64,000 nucleotides of DNA, from the NCBI GenBank assembly GCA_023212645.1, contig JALBYC010000001.1:1054001-1118000 (forward strand). Direction: 5' to 3'. The position numbers and the translations under genes are program-made. The DNA comes from Farysia itapuensis (taxonomy: Eukaryota > Basidiomycota > Ustilaginomycetes > Ustilaginales > Ustilaginaceae). Each line of letters opens with the position of its first letter. Position 1 is the stretch's first letter. Positions 8,673-17,783 of the stretch are shown here, piece by piece. The notes under the pieces are model-generated. The model searched no databases. It saw only the letters and a program-made list of their open reading frames with translations, and had not been told where the DNA came from.

Positions 8673-11600
8673 ATGCCAACCATCACTTTTGCGACGCCAC
8701 CAGGGCGACCTTCCCGGCTTCAGATGTCAGAGAAGACCCAACCCGCCTTTGCTGAACCCCGACCGGGCCTTGCAGAGGTACCAGTGTCGCCCAAAAGTAA
8801 CGCTCCGGCTGACTTCGCAAGCACTGACGAACCTGTCCCTCTCGTATTTGCGAAACGAAACGTCCTGTCTCCCCTAACAACGTCCCCCAAATCAGTGCAG
8901 ACCGAGGTAGTTGTCGAACGTGAACCTCTATACGGCAAAAATCTCAGTGCAGTTCCTGCGGTGGATCAATTGCCACGCAGGTCATTACTGTCAAATGCAT
9001 TGGCATCTTCGCAAGCGACGCCGTCCGTTTCCAATAAGGCCCAAAGTATACTTCGAAGAGCAAGCGAGATCACCATCCCGTCTGATCGAGTGCATGCAGA
9101 GTTCTTTGAGCCGCACAAACACATTGCCAGCCGACCAAAGCTGCATTTTCACCAAACCGAGGACAATATCTCAAGAAAGACTGACTCCGCCATCGATTCA
9201 GACTTGAACGCAAACCCGTCACACACAGCCATGCCGCATGATGCGCAATCCGCTGTCAAGAAGCGCAGCCTTGTGATCCAGGAACATGCGGATGTCATTG
9301 AAAGGGCCGCGGAACGAGCAGCTAGGCAGGCTAACAATGCTGACTCACCAAAACTCCTTCAAACTTCCCGTTCGCTGACGGGCAGCCGACCGCGCCTCCA
9401 TAGCATGTCGTCAGGCGGGGAAGAGACCATGTCCAACGTCTCCACTTACAGTCGACGCAGCAGTTCCCGTGGGTCAAGCATCCCGACTTCACCTTCCATG
9501 GGCTACACCTCCACCGACAAATCCGACCAAAATATGGAGCCCAGTAATGCATTCTCTCCGGAGCGAGGAGGCCTCATGATCACTGAGGCATACTCTCGGT
9601 CCCCAGCGACTCCCTCTCTCACAGCAGAGGCGGCGCACAGATTCACGTTTACCGGAAAGAGCGCTGTTCGTGGAAGACTTTCCCCGGAACTGCAATCGTC
9701 CCAATCTACCAAGGTGGGCAAAACCGCACACCGAAAGTCGCCAATCTCTTCCCCCGTCGGAGATCTCGCCTTCAGTGACGATGACCATGAAGAGGTCGCG
9801 CCACCCCATCGTCGTGCACTGTCCTTTTCATCATGTCCCAAGCCGGTTCGTGATGATACGGGATTGGCAACAAGGGACTCTTCACGATCACGAAAGAAAT
9901 TGTCTGCGAGTCCAGCACCCCAAACTCTTCCGTACCAACAACGTTTGAAAGGTATACGAGGAACTCAACCAATAAGGTCTCCAGCTCCCGTCGATCTGCC
10001 TCCTCATGCTCTCGCGAATCGGCAGCTTGATCAGGACATTGACCTTGGAGAAGGTTCCGGCTACAGCGAGGATGAGGAAAATTCGTCGCAAGATGATGAT
10101 CCAGATGCTAGCGACCACGACTCGGAGATCCTCAGTGGAAACACAGATGACGAGGAGAACAGCAGTGATGACGTCTCTGAAGCAGACGCTTCGTTTGCTC
10201 CACATTATGATCAAATCGCGGGTAGAGACACCAAGCAAAGTCAGGCGCGAGGCACCTTGAAGCTCCCGCTTCTCCGCTCTTTGTCCGATAATCCCTCTGC
10301 TTCTGCATCGCAAGCTGCTCGACATCAGATCGGTGGTAGTCGATCGTCAACCACGTCTCCAATTCCTCGAGCTTCTGAGCATTCTTACCTGGACATCAAG
10401 GAAGACTCGTTTTCTCATCCGATGTGCTTCTTGCCAGACACATTTGAGGATTCTGTTCTAGCATCAGAACAAGAATCAGACGCCATTCCACGATCGTCTT
10501 CCAAGCTCAGCAAGCTTGACAGTGGCACAAGTGCTTCGAGTTCGAGGAGACCCAGTTGGCAGCACATGGCTCTTGATCCGCTTTCGCAGACCTCAGGACT
10601 CGGCGAGACGGTGGAGCCGATAGCAATGCCTCCTTTTCGACGTGGACGACCAGGCAACATCACGAGCGACGGTGAACAGGCATCTTCACTTGTGGGCATG
10701 GCCACCTCGGCTCGCGCAACCGAAGGCCTTCCCAGCTCTTTGCCTCGCACAGTACTGCCCGGGCTTCTTAGCACCGAAGGGAAATCGGCAGTAGACTCAC
10801 GTCAGTCGCAGCCAATCATGTGGCAACATTTACCCAAAAGATCACTGCCGAAACTGGATGCAAAGACTCTTTCGCATCGTCGAGCCAGCCACTCGACCGA
10901 ACCCGGCAAAGGACGGCTTACGCTGTCAAGCCCTTTTGGGTCGCTGACACCAGCCCTAGCGGCACCCTCTCAGTCTTTCGGCGTCGGACAAGACCGACCA
11001 GGGATGAAGCAGCGAGCCGTCTCGGTTGCCGGTCCTATAAGAAGTCGCGTCTCAATGGCACCTTGCTCTCGCGATACCGTCAGCGGTGCTACATCACCGC
11101 CTGCCGAGGACGCTTTTTCCCACCTCAAACATTACCTCGCCAACTCGCCCCTGCATGGAGCCAGCGGCAGTCGGTCTCCTGGTTCTGGATCCGAAGCCGT
11201 TACCCCCGGATGGACAGCGGACGGACAGCCGAGTCTTGGGACAAGCCGTTACTGGACTGAGCGGCTTTCTTCGCTAGCGCAGGCCATGACTGATGAGATT
11301 TCTCACGTCAGCAATGCCGTAATGGGATACGAGTCAAAAGTCACCGGAGTCGTCGTCAGCCCTTCCGCCGAGCCAGAGCAGAATGGACAGCGTCACGAGC
11401 GATCCCACACTGCTCCTTGCGACCAATTCTCCAGCCTGAGTATCGCAAAGGATGCGCCTCCGCACGAGAGTACAGCTAGTGTGTTGGACGCCAACAAGTC
11501 TCGGGGGAGCGACAAGCCCAAACCGATCCGAATTTCGACCACCACCACCACGTCTGGCACACATTGGTCGTTGGACCGCGACGGCGAAACCTCGACCACG

Positions 11601-11774
11601 AACAAGCGTGCCGTCCGACCTGCGTCGCAAAAGCGGAGCAAGACTACAGGTGCCCACCCCTCGTCCCCGGACGACACGGACGACCCCACTGCTCCACACT
11701 TCCGCTTCCACAGGCAGGAAGTCGGACGTGACGGTCACACCCATCTCATCGTCGTGCGCGATCGCGCCGTCTGA
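8673..11774 (+). CDS. Unrecognised Ser/Pro-rich 1033-aa protein
   Basis: I do not recognise a family. The ORF is uninterrupted and has an ATG at 8673. The composition is strongly Ser/Pro/Arg-rich with many SP and RxxS sites, suggesting a phosphorylated, largely disordered scaffold or regulator. Residues about 452-520 form an Asp/Glu/Ser acidic block. Two short stretches near the C-terminus look less disordered and may be conserved: a helix around YWTERLSSLAQAMTDEIS, and the end segment HFRFHRQEVGRDGHTHLIVV. There is no signal peptide or membrane segment. It is divergent from the RFX gene, has uORFs in its leader, and converges on the LipB gene 116 bp away. It is probably a real gene because of its length and coherent composition; the function is unknown. 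Confidence 0.75.
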   Translation: MPTITFATPPGRPSRLQMSEKTQPAFAEPRPGLAEVPVSPKSNAPADFASTDEPVPLVFAKRNVLSPLTTSPKSVQTEVVVEREPLYGKNLSAVPAVDQLPRRSLLSNALASSQATPSVSNKAQSILRRASEITIPSDRVHAEFFEPHKHIASRPKLHFHQTEDNISRKTDSAIDSDLNANPSHTAMPHDAQSAVKKRSLVIQEHADVIERAAERAARQANNADSPKLLQTSRSLTGSRPRLHSMSSGGEETMSNVSTYSRRSSSRGSSIPTSPSMGYTSTDKSDQNMEPSNAFSPERGGLMITEAYSRSPATPSLTAEAAHRFTFTGKSAVRGRLSPELQSSQSTKVGKTAHRKSPISSPVGDLAFSDDDHEEVAPPHRRALSFSSCPKPVRDDTGLATRDSSRSRKKLSASPAPQTLPYQQRLKGIRGTQPIRSPAPVDLPPHALANRQLDQDIDLGEGSGYSEDEENSSQDDDPDASDHDSEILSGNTDDEENSSDDVSEADASFAPHYDQIAGRDTKQSQARGTLKLPLLRSLSDNPSASASQAARHQIGGSRSSTTSPIPRASEHSYLDIKEDSFSHPMCFLPDTFEDSVLASEQESDAIPRSSSKLSKLDSGTSASSSRRPSWQHMALDPLSQTSGLGETVEPIAMPPFRRGRPGNITSDGEQASSLVGMATSARATEGLPSSLPRTVLPGLLSTEGKSAVDSRQSQPIMWQHLPKRSLPKLDAKTLSHRRASHSTEPGKGRLTLSSPFGSLTPALAAPSQSFGVGQDRPGMKQRAVSVAGPIRSRVSMAPCSRDTVSGATSPPAEDAFSHLKHYLANSPLHGASGSRSPGSGSEAVTPGWTADGQPSLGTSRYWTERLSSLAQAMTDEISHVSNAVMGYESKVTGVVVSPSAEPEQNGQRHERSHTAPCDQFSSLSIAKDAPPHESTASVLDANKSRGSDKPKPIRISTTTTTSGTHWSLDRDGETSTTNKRAVRPASQKRSKTTGAHPSSPDDTDDPTAPHFRFHRQEVGRDGHTHLIVVRDRAV

Positions 11775-11890
11775 ACAATCTCCTTTTCTCCGGCCTCAAC
11801 GCACATACATCTGCACAAATCTTTTTGGGCGCTAGTTATTTCCCGCTAATTCATATTTCCATCGCCCTCAGTGGGTGCGTGGGGGGGTTT

Positions 11891-14800
11891 TTAGATGAGA
11901 ACGGGTTTGCCGTCGACGACGATGTGGGTGACGACCTGTTCGCCGTGTGCGATGGGAATCTTGAGTCCGGCCATGAGGGCAGGTCCGTCTTCGGGTGCTG
12001 TTGTGAATTGGAACTCGTCTGGCGTAGCTGGGCGGGTTGATCTGTCAAAGATGCGTGCAAAGTGGCGGGTGACTAGGTGTGCGGCGTCCGGGACCGTCAC
12101 CACCTCGTGCCGGGGTGTGTGCTCGGCAACGCACGTCATGCTGCGGCCGACAATCCCACATGCGACAATATGCGCAAACCCGCGCATCGAACGTGGCTCG
12201 ACGTTGAGCGCAAACCCATGACTGCTGATTCGGTGCCGCACCTGGATGCCGATACTGGCAATCTTGTGGTACTCATCCGTCCAGACCCCCGTGTGGTTGT
12301 CCGGCGGATCGACCGTGTTGATCGCCCGTTCGGAAAGCATGCTGATCAACGTATCCTGCACTCGGTCGACGTAGCATCGGCTGGCTAGATTCATGGCGCC
12401 CAGGTTGAGAATAGGGTAGCCAACTAGCTGACCTGGCCCGTGGTACGTGATTTGTCCGCCGCGCTTGGTAAGCGAGTAGTCGGCCCCGAGCGCGCGCAGG
12501 TGCTTGGAGACTAGTTGGTTTTCGTTCTCTTCGCGCCGACCTTCGGTGTACACGGGTCTGTGCTGCAGCAGCAGCAACGTGTCTTGATCTGCAATGCGGT
12601 GCAGTGCAGTTTCAGATTGGCTCGGCTCGAGTGAGTGATGCCCCGATGCTACTCCAGCCGAGGTGGAGGACGAGGCAGCAATGCTACGCAGTGCGGCGCG
12701 TGCTTCCGCTCGCTCGCTCACTAGATGCTCTTGCAGCGCCAATCCAAGTTGATAGGGTACAAAACCGGGAATATACTGGACACGCACCGGCTCCAGATTT
12801 TCAAACTTGCTGGACGTAGAAAGGCTACACGACGATGACGCCTCCGACCCAAGATTTGCCGCTGTTGAGAAAGAGCGCGCTGCTAGCTCTGGGCGAGGTT
12901 CGTGCCTTGAGCCGGACAAATCCAAAAGCCCGCTGGCAAATTTTGTTCGTACACGGCGTTGCTCGCGAGGCAGGATGACTCGGTCCAGATCTGGTGCAGC
13001 AGCGTTGTGGGTCGTTTCGCTATCAAGGTGTTCAACAGAGGGCTGTGGCGACTTTAGACCAGTGTGCCGCCGGTCAGAGTCAGGCCGACCCTTGAGCTTG
13101 GTGGCGGGACGCTTTTCCGAAAGGCCGCCCAATTCTTCCTGAGCAGAAGCAACAGCCTTCTGAGCCAATTCGGTGGAAGGACGAGACAGATCAGCCGGCA
13201 ACCAGTCGACGAGACTTTCGGAGGTTTTTGCACGCTCGATCTCGGCGACACATGCTTTGTTCAAAAGAGTTGTGTAGTACTTGAAGGTCGGCTTCGAGCC
13301 GGGACTCGCTGACGTTGTTGCAAACTCAACAGGCTCTTGAGCAAGTGCTGCTTTCTTGAGCATCGAAAGTCGATGTTGTGCTTGGTCTTTGTCCAAGTTT
13401 TTGTTGGTGTAAACGCTCATTCTCACGGCTTGATTCATGGTGATCTTTGGACGAAAGCTGTCCTCCTGATGGGTTTCAGCGTCGGGGATGTGGTACACGT
13501 GACCATGCTCCATCAAGCTTGTGACAATAACGCTGTAAGAGACGATACTCGGCTTCAAGCGCCATGCTTTGAACGCGTTGAGAATGACAATGCCGGCAGG
13601 ATAGTCGCGTTCGCCAAGGGCAGCTCTGAGCGCATCGTGGAGTAAGCCTCGGTGCTGAGCTTCATTGTGAGGCGGGTTGCTTTCAGAGGCTAGTGAAGAG
13701 CTCTCGCCTGCTTGAATGAGTTGCGCAATAAGTTTACGAGTTGTTGGCACTTTTGATACGTCACAACTAGCAGAATTGCTGTCTGGCAGAGCATGCCCGT
13801 ACTGCTGAAGATGCTGGTCTCGCTGAGCGATGGCAATGCGCAGCTGGAAGAAGCTATGGAGCATGGATGGTCTTGTGTAAAGTTTTGTTGTATCCGTTTG
13901 GGTGCCTTTGAGGAATATATCAATGCTTTCGCGGATCTTGCCCGCTAACGTCAATGATGCAAACACAAACGAGATCATGTCGTCGTCGATGGGGATCCCG
14001 TCACTTTGCATAAGCTCGAGAACATGAAGGATCTCACGTATGGCCGACTCCTTGTCGTTTTGTGCGCTGAACCCGACCAGGTAGGCAAGATAGGGGGCCT
14101 GAAGCGAGCTTCTCCGGTTTGAGGAAGGGTATATGGAAGAAGCGGCAAGGCCTTTGGAACGGAACAAATCCAGCCAGGCACGGGCGGCGCGTAGGTCGTT
14201 GGCACTGATGTGAGCGTTGATCAGAGAGGTCCAGAGGATGATGCTGTGACTCCAGCCCGACAGGTTGACACCCATTGCTGTGTCTGACTTCGCAATGTCT
14301 TTGGGCCGCCTGAGAGCCCACTGATGGAGAGCCTGTTCACCTATATCGGCATCTCCAGTCCGACCAAAGATGAGGAGCAAGCTTGAGAGAACACCAAGAC
14401 TGAAGCGCTCCATGTTTTCGGCTCCGTCCAGCAAAGCGTCCATGACCGTCTGGGCAACCAGAAGCATATGGTCTCGACTCAAGTGGTTGATGAGTGTAGC
14501 TAACATTGGAGAGGCAACCCTCGCATTGACTTGAAGTCCGCGGTCAATGCAATAGTCGTAGACGGCAGCCATGGCAAATGCACACTGCAAGGGTACTGGA
14601 AAGGCCTTTGAGTCAATGACAGGATCCAGTAAGGGAGGGCTCCAGAGTGGACCCTGTGGCGCATTCCGCGTGCGCAGGGGTGAGCGACCGCCATATTGCT
14701 GGCTTACAACGCGGAGAGCACGCATAATGGCCGCGATATCATCGAGAGTATATGCCCTGCGGGCTGGGTTGCTCATATCTTCGTGGAATGCAGTCATAGC

Positions 14801-15163
14801 AGAGAGCACGCGACGACGTCCGATGAGGCGAAGGATCATGAGCGTCCTCGATGAAAACTGGGGAGTCATTGTCTCGGCAGATACGGTAGTTTCTGTTGGA
14901 GATGGTATATGTGAAACTTTTGGTACGACCGCCAGCATAGATGCAGCATCATCTGACTCGATTCGAGCCGGTGCGTCACCATCTTCTTCCGTGATGCTCG
15001 CAAACGACTCTTGACATCGTTTGCGATACATGAAGCTTTCGCTCACAATTGGCTGAACATACGGGCCAGTGTGATTGAGCCATGTTGTAACGAGCCGGGC
15101 TGCCACTCTGCTTGGACCAAGAGGCCGGCTAAGGCTGCCTCGAGGCAATGCTCTTGCCAGCAT
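11891..15163 (-). CDS. Mitochondrial PPR-like protein fused to lipoyl(octanoyl) transferase (LipB/Lip2)
   Basis: One 1090-codon frame joins two modules. Residues 1 to ~30 are Arg/Leu/Ser-rich and look like a mitochondrial presequence. Residues about 130-620 are helical repeats of pentatricopeptide type (for example a TSLINAHISANDLRAARAWL repeat, and KPSIVSYSVIVTSLMEHG). About 620-790 is a disordered linker. Residues about 794-1050 are a LipB domain with RGGQITYHGPGQLVGYPI, the catalytic lysine K967 in YHKIASIGIQ and the acyl-thioester cysteine C1002 in VACGIVGRS. LipB moves octanoate from acyl-ACP to lipoyl domains (GcvH, E2 subunits). Residues 739-775, with RSFSTAAN, resemble a second, internal presequence, as if an ancestral free LIP2 had been captured. 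It is divergent from the MSS116 gene. Alternative reading: two overlapping transcripts from one locus. Confidence 0.85.
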   Translation of the reverse strand: MLARALPRGSLSRPLGPSRVAARLVTTWLNHTGPYVQPIVSESFMYRKRCQESFASITEEDGDAPARIESDDAASMLAVVPKVSHIPSPTETTVSAETMTPQFSSRTLMILRLIGRRRVLSAMTAFHEDMSNPARRAYTLDDIAAIMRALRVVSQQYGGRSPLRTRNAPQGPLWSPPLLDPVIDSKAFPVPLQCAFAMAAVYDYCIDRGLQVNARVASPMLATLINHLSRDHMLLVAQTVMDALLDGAENMERFSLGVLSSLLLIFGRTGDADIGEQALHQWALRRPKDIAKSDTAMGVNLSGWSHSIILWTSLINAHISANDLRAARAWLDLFRSKGLAASSIYPSSNRRSSLQAPYLAYLVGFSAQNDKESAIREILHVLELMQSDGIPIDDDMISFVFASLTLAGKIRESIDIFLKGTQTDTTKLYTRPSMLHSFFQLRIAIAQRDQHLQQYGHALPDSNSASCDVSKVPTTRKLIAQLIQAGESSSLASESNPPHNEAQHRGLLHDALRAALGERDYPAGIVILNAFKAWRLKPSIVSYSVIVTSLMEHGHVYHIPDAETHQEDSFRPKITMNQAVRMSVYTNKNLDKDQAQHRLSMLKKAALAQEPVEFATTSASPGSKPTFKYYTTLLNKACVAEIERAKTSESLVDWLPADLSRPSTELAQKAVASAQEELGGLSEKRPATKLKGRPDSDRRHTGLKSPQPSVEHLDSETTHNAAAPDLDRVILPREQRRVRTKFASGLLDLSGSRHEPRPELAARSFSTAANLGSEASSSCSLSTSSKFENLEPVRVQYIPGFVPYQLGLALQEHLVSERAEARAALRSIAASSSTSAGVASGHHSLEPSQSETALHRIADQDTLLLLQHRPVYTEGRREENENQLVSKHLRALGADYSLTKRGGQITYHGPGQLVGYPILNLGAMNLASRCYVDRVQDTLISMLSERAINTVDPPDNHTGVWTDEYHKIASIGIQVRHRISSHGFALNVEPRSMRGFAHIVACGIVGRSMTCVAEHTPRHEVVTVPDAAHLVTRHFARIFDRSTRPATPDEFQFTTAPEDGPALMAGLKIPIAHGEQVVTHIVVDGKPVLI

Positions 15164-15197
15164 CGATCTTGGCTAGACACCGATGACGAAGGCGCAG

Positions 15198-15229
15198 ACT
15201 GTGACAGTGACAGATGTGACAGTCACAGT
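15198..15229. repeat. Inverted repeat ACTGTGAC...GTCACAGT in a divergent promoter
   Basis: The arms 15198-15205 and 15222-15229 are perfect reverse complements. Between and within them GTGACAG recurs, giving several TGAC/GTCA half-sites in 32 bp. It sits between the divergent LipB-fusion and MSS116-like genes, 35 bp from the former's ATG. TGAC/GTCA is the core of bZIP-type sites, so a shared regulatory site is plausible but not shown. Confidence 0.5.
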
Positions 15230-15411
15230 GAGAGGCAAGGTGGCAGGAGCTATCGGCCGGCAAGAAGCTTCTGGCAGAGTGTGAGGGGCACGTCATAAAA
15301 TCCCTGAAAAATCAAAATAAATTTCCAAAAACTTTTTTTTTGGCAAACGAAATTGCTTTCTGGAAGTGTCTTTGCTCATTAAGCCACTGGTGATTGTGAC
15401 TTCCGCTTCCT

Positions 15412-17412
15412 ATGCTTGCAGCGTTCCGTCTTACACTACGACCATCTCTACTAAGACCAACGCTGCTATCACAGACGGTACTCAAGATGGACAAGAGCTC
15501 GCTAGCAAATAGAATAACGCCGCAGGGTGCACGAGGTGGGCGTGGTGGTCGAGGAAACCGTCAGGCACGAGGACGTGGTCGTGGTCGCGGCTTTGCAACC
15601 TCTGCCCAGCGGTCGAATGCCAACGAAGCGCCAGCTGGACTGAGCAGTAATGATGTTACCCCTACAGAGTCTGGTACCAGCACGCCTGCTCGGGCAGAGC
15701 CTGCTGCGCCTGGCGGTATGGTTGGATACCTCTCGGAAGACAAGTTCACCGACCATCAGGACAAGCTTGACCCTCGGCTGCTTTCAGCCATTCCCTTTAC
15801 CCACATGTCTCCAGTTCAGGCTGCAACTATTCCCACAGCCTTGAAAGGCAAAGACGTGCTGGCACAGGCAAAGACAGGTACCGGCAAGACTCTGGCCTTC
15901 CTCATTCCCGCCATTCAAAACCTGTGCGCTCTGCCCAAGCCTCCGTCTCCCTCTTCGGTCTCTGTCCTCGTTCTTTCGCCCACTCGAGAGCTGGCCATGC
16001 AAATCGAAAAGGAAGCCGCTATGCTGCTCAGCAACCTCAAGGGCAACTTTGGCGTACAACACGTCGTCGGTGGAACCAACATCAACGCTGAACGCAAACG
16101 CCTGGTTGCAAACCGGAAAGACATCCTCATCTCCACTCCTGGTCGTCTTCTTGATCACCTCAACAATTCTGACGACTCCGGATTGGACTTGAGGAAAGCT
16201 TGTCAGAACCTGCGAGTGCTGGTACTCGATGAAGCCGACAGGATGCTCGACCTCGGTTTCCGCAATGAACTGGAAATGATTCTGCGCAAGCTGCCCGACC
16301 CGGTGTCCACCAACCGTCAGTCCCTGTTCTTCTCAGCGACCATTCCTTCCTTTGTACACGATGTTGCAGCGTTGCGACCTGACCATGAATTTATCTCCAC
16401 GCTCTCCGAGGAGGATGTCAACACCCACCAACACGTTCCGCAAGATTTCCTCATTTGTGCGGGCGAGGAGATGATTCCAAGAGCGGTGCAAGTCGTTCTT
16501 GCCGAGGCCACTCGATACCCAGACACTCACAAGGTCCTTGTCTTCCTCCCCACCGCGCGAGCCACCGGCCTCGTAGCTGCCGTCTTTACCGCCCTTCGCA
16601 AAAACCCAGCCACTGTCTATGGGAAGATGGGAGAGATCTTTGAGATTCATTCGCGAAAGTCGCAGAGTACGCGAACAAAGACCATGGCTGCATTCTGTCA
16701 AAGCACTGCCGGCGTGCTCTTTTCGTCCGACGTGACAGCACGAGGTGTCGATATTCCCGGTGTCTCTCTCGTCGTTCAACTCGGTGCGCCCTCGAGTGTG
16801 GACCAGTATGTTCACCGACTTGGTCGAACGGCACGAGCTGGCAAAGAAGGCCGAGGCACATTGATCCTCGGCGAGTTTGAACAGTACTTTGCTCGTCAAA
16901 AGGACATGCAACAGCTGCCCATCACTCCCATCGATATCGAAAAGCTCGAGCAGGAAAGCAACGTCGTCCTGAGGAAAGCACAGGATGCTGTCGACAGGGT
17001 CATGGTCAACATCGACACACAGACGCGAAGCCAGGCATACCAAGCTCATCTGGGCTTCTACAAGGGCTCGCTCAAAGCCATGCGCATGGACTTGGATGAT
17101 CTGATTGCTTCCAGCAACGAGTATGCCCGCAAAGTCCTGCTTTGGCCCGCCCCGACAAACGCCGCCTGGGTAGCCCCACCGATTTTGAAAAAGACGGCTG
17201 GCATGATGGGAGTAAGGGGCAGACCTGGCATCAATGTCGTTTCCGAGATTCCCGGCAAAATTAACGGCGACACCGGCAGAGGTGTCAACGGAGGTGGAGC
17301 CAAGCGACACCCAAACGGTGAACCACTCAAGCAAAACGGAGGCGGTAACCCGGGAAAAAGGCAGAACAAGAACCAGGGCGGTCGACAGCCTGCTAAGCGA
17401 CTTGGCGACTGA
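15412..17412 (+). CDS. MSS116: Mitochondrial DEAD-box RNA helicase, MSS116-like
   Basis: This is an ATP-dependent RNA helicase acting on mitochondrial transcripts (group I/II intron splicing, translation) by family analogy. It has 666 aa. The N-terminus (1-60) is Arg/Leu/Ser-rich and then RG-rich, followed by GFATSAQRS, as in a mitochondrial presequence; an internal ATG at codon 26 could give a shorter form. The motifs are in order: Q-motif region PFTHMSPVQAATIP (128-141), Walker A AKTGTGKT (153-160), PTRELAMQI (190-198), STPGRLLDHL, DEAD at 273-276, SAT at 308-310, TARGVDIPG and HRLGRTARAG. The C-terminal tail is Gly/Asn/Arg/Lys-rich, like the basic RNA-tethering tail of Mss116. There are no introns. 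It shares a 248-bp promoter region with the LipB fusion. Confidence 0.88.
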   Translation: MLAAFRLTLRPSLLRPTLLSQTVLKMDKSSLANRITPQGARGGRGGRGNRQARGRGRGRGFATSAQRSNANEAPAGLSSNDVTPTESGTSTPARAEPAAPGGMVGYLSEDKFTDHQDKLDPRLLSAIPFTHMSPVQAATIPTALKGKDVLAQAKTGTGKTLAFLIPAIQNLCALPKPPSPSSVSVLVLSPTRELAMQIEKEAAMLLSNLKGNFGVQHVVGGTNINAERKRLVANRKDILISTPGRLLDHLNNSDDSGLDLRKACQNLRVLVLDEADRMLDLGFRNELEMILRKLPDPVSTNRQSLFFSATIPSFVHDVAALRPDHEFISTLSEEDVNTHQHVPQDFLICAGEEMIPRAVQVVLAEATRYPDTHKVLVFLPTARATGLVAAVFTALRKNPATVYGKMGEIFEIHSRKSQSTRTKTMAAFCQSTAGVLFSSDVTARGVDIPGVSLVVQLGAPSSVDQYVHRLGRTARAGKEGRGTLILGEFEQYFARQKDMQQLPITPIDIEKLEQESNVVLRKAQDAVDRVMVNIDTQTRSQAYQAHLGFYKGSLKAMRMDLDDLIASSNEYARKVLLWPAPTNAAWVAPPILKKTAGMMGVRGRPGINVVSEIPGKINGDTGRGVNGGGAKRHPNGEPLKQNGGGNPGKRQNKNQGGRQPAKRLGD

Positions 17413-17783
17413 ACCCACCGTCTCTGGTCACACGCTCACAGCACAATTTCATAGCAATTCATAGAAAGACCGAGTATGCAGATTATGCCACATCAAGCAG
17501 GATAGCAATGCAGTAACGGGTTGACCGAATTCATATCAGAACAACAAGCGTAGAGGTCCAGACTGTGAATGCGGTCAAAAGGGTAGTGCTTCTCATCAGT
17601 GGGGAATGCCTTCATTCCGGATGTCACCACGAAGTTTCGTTTGCATATGAAGGCAGTTCTTATTCATTCTAGCCACCTTGACACGCAGCGTCGCCTTAGC
17701 TGAGCCTTTAAAACCGACCCGTCCTCCAATCATCCCCTGCACAGCAACACTGATACGAAACCAGATCAACCCTTCAAGGAAAG
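17413..17783. promoter_or_regulatory. Spacer with TATA-like promoter of the small secreted protein gene
   Basis: This 371-bp spacer holds the 3' UTR of the helicase gene and the promoter of the next gene. A TATA-like CTTTAAAACC lies at about 17705-17714 and CCAAT at about 17725, 60-80 bp upstream of the ATG at 17784. No other feature was seen. Confidence 0.45.

Noticed and set aside
16333..17418. A 361-codon minus-strand frame opposite the DEAD-box helicase
   Set aside because: It is antisense to conserved helicase motifs, has no family features, and its start is not an ATG in a good context.
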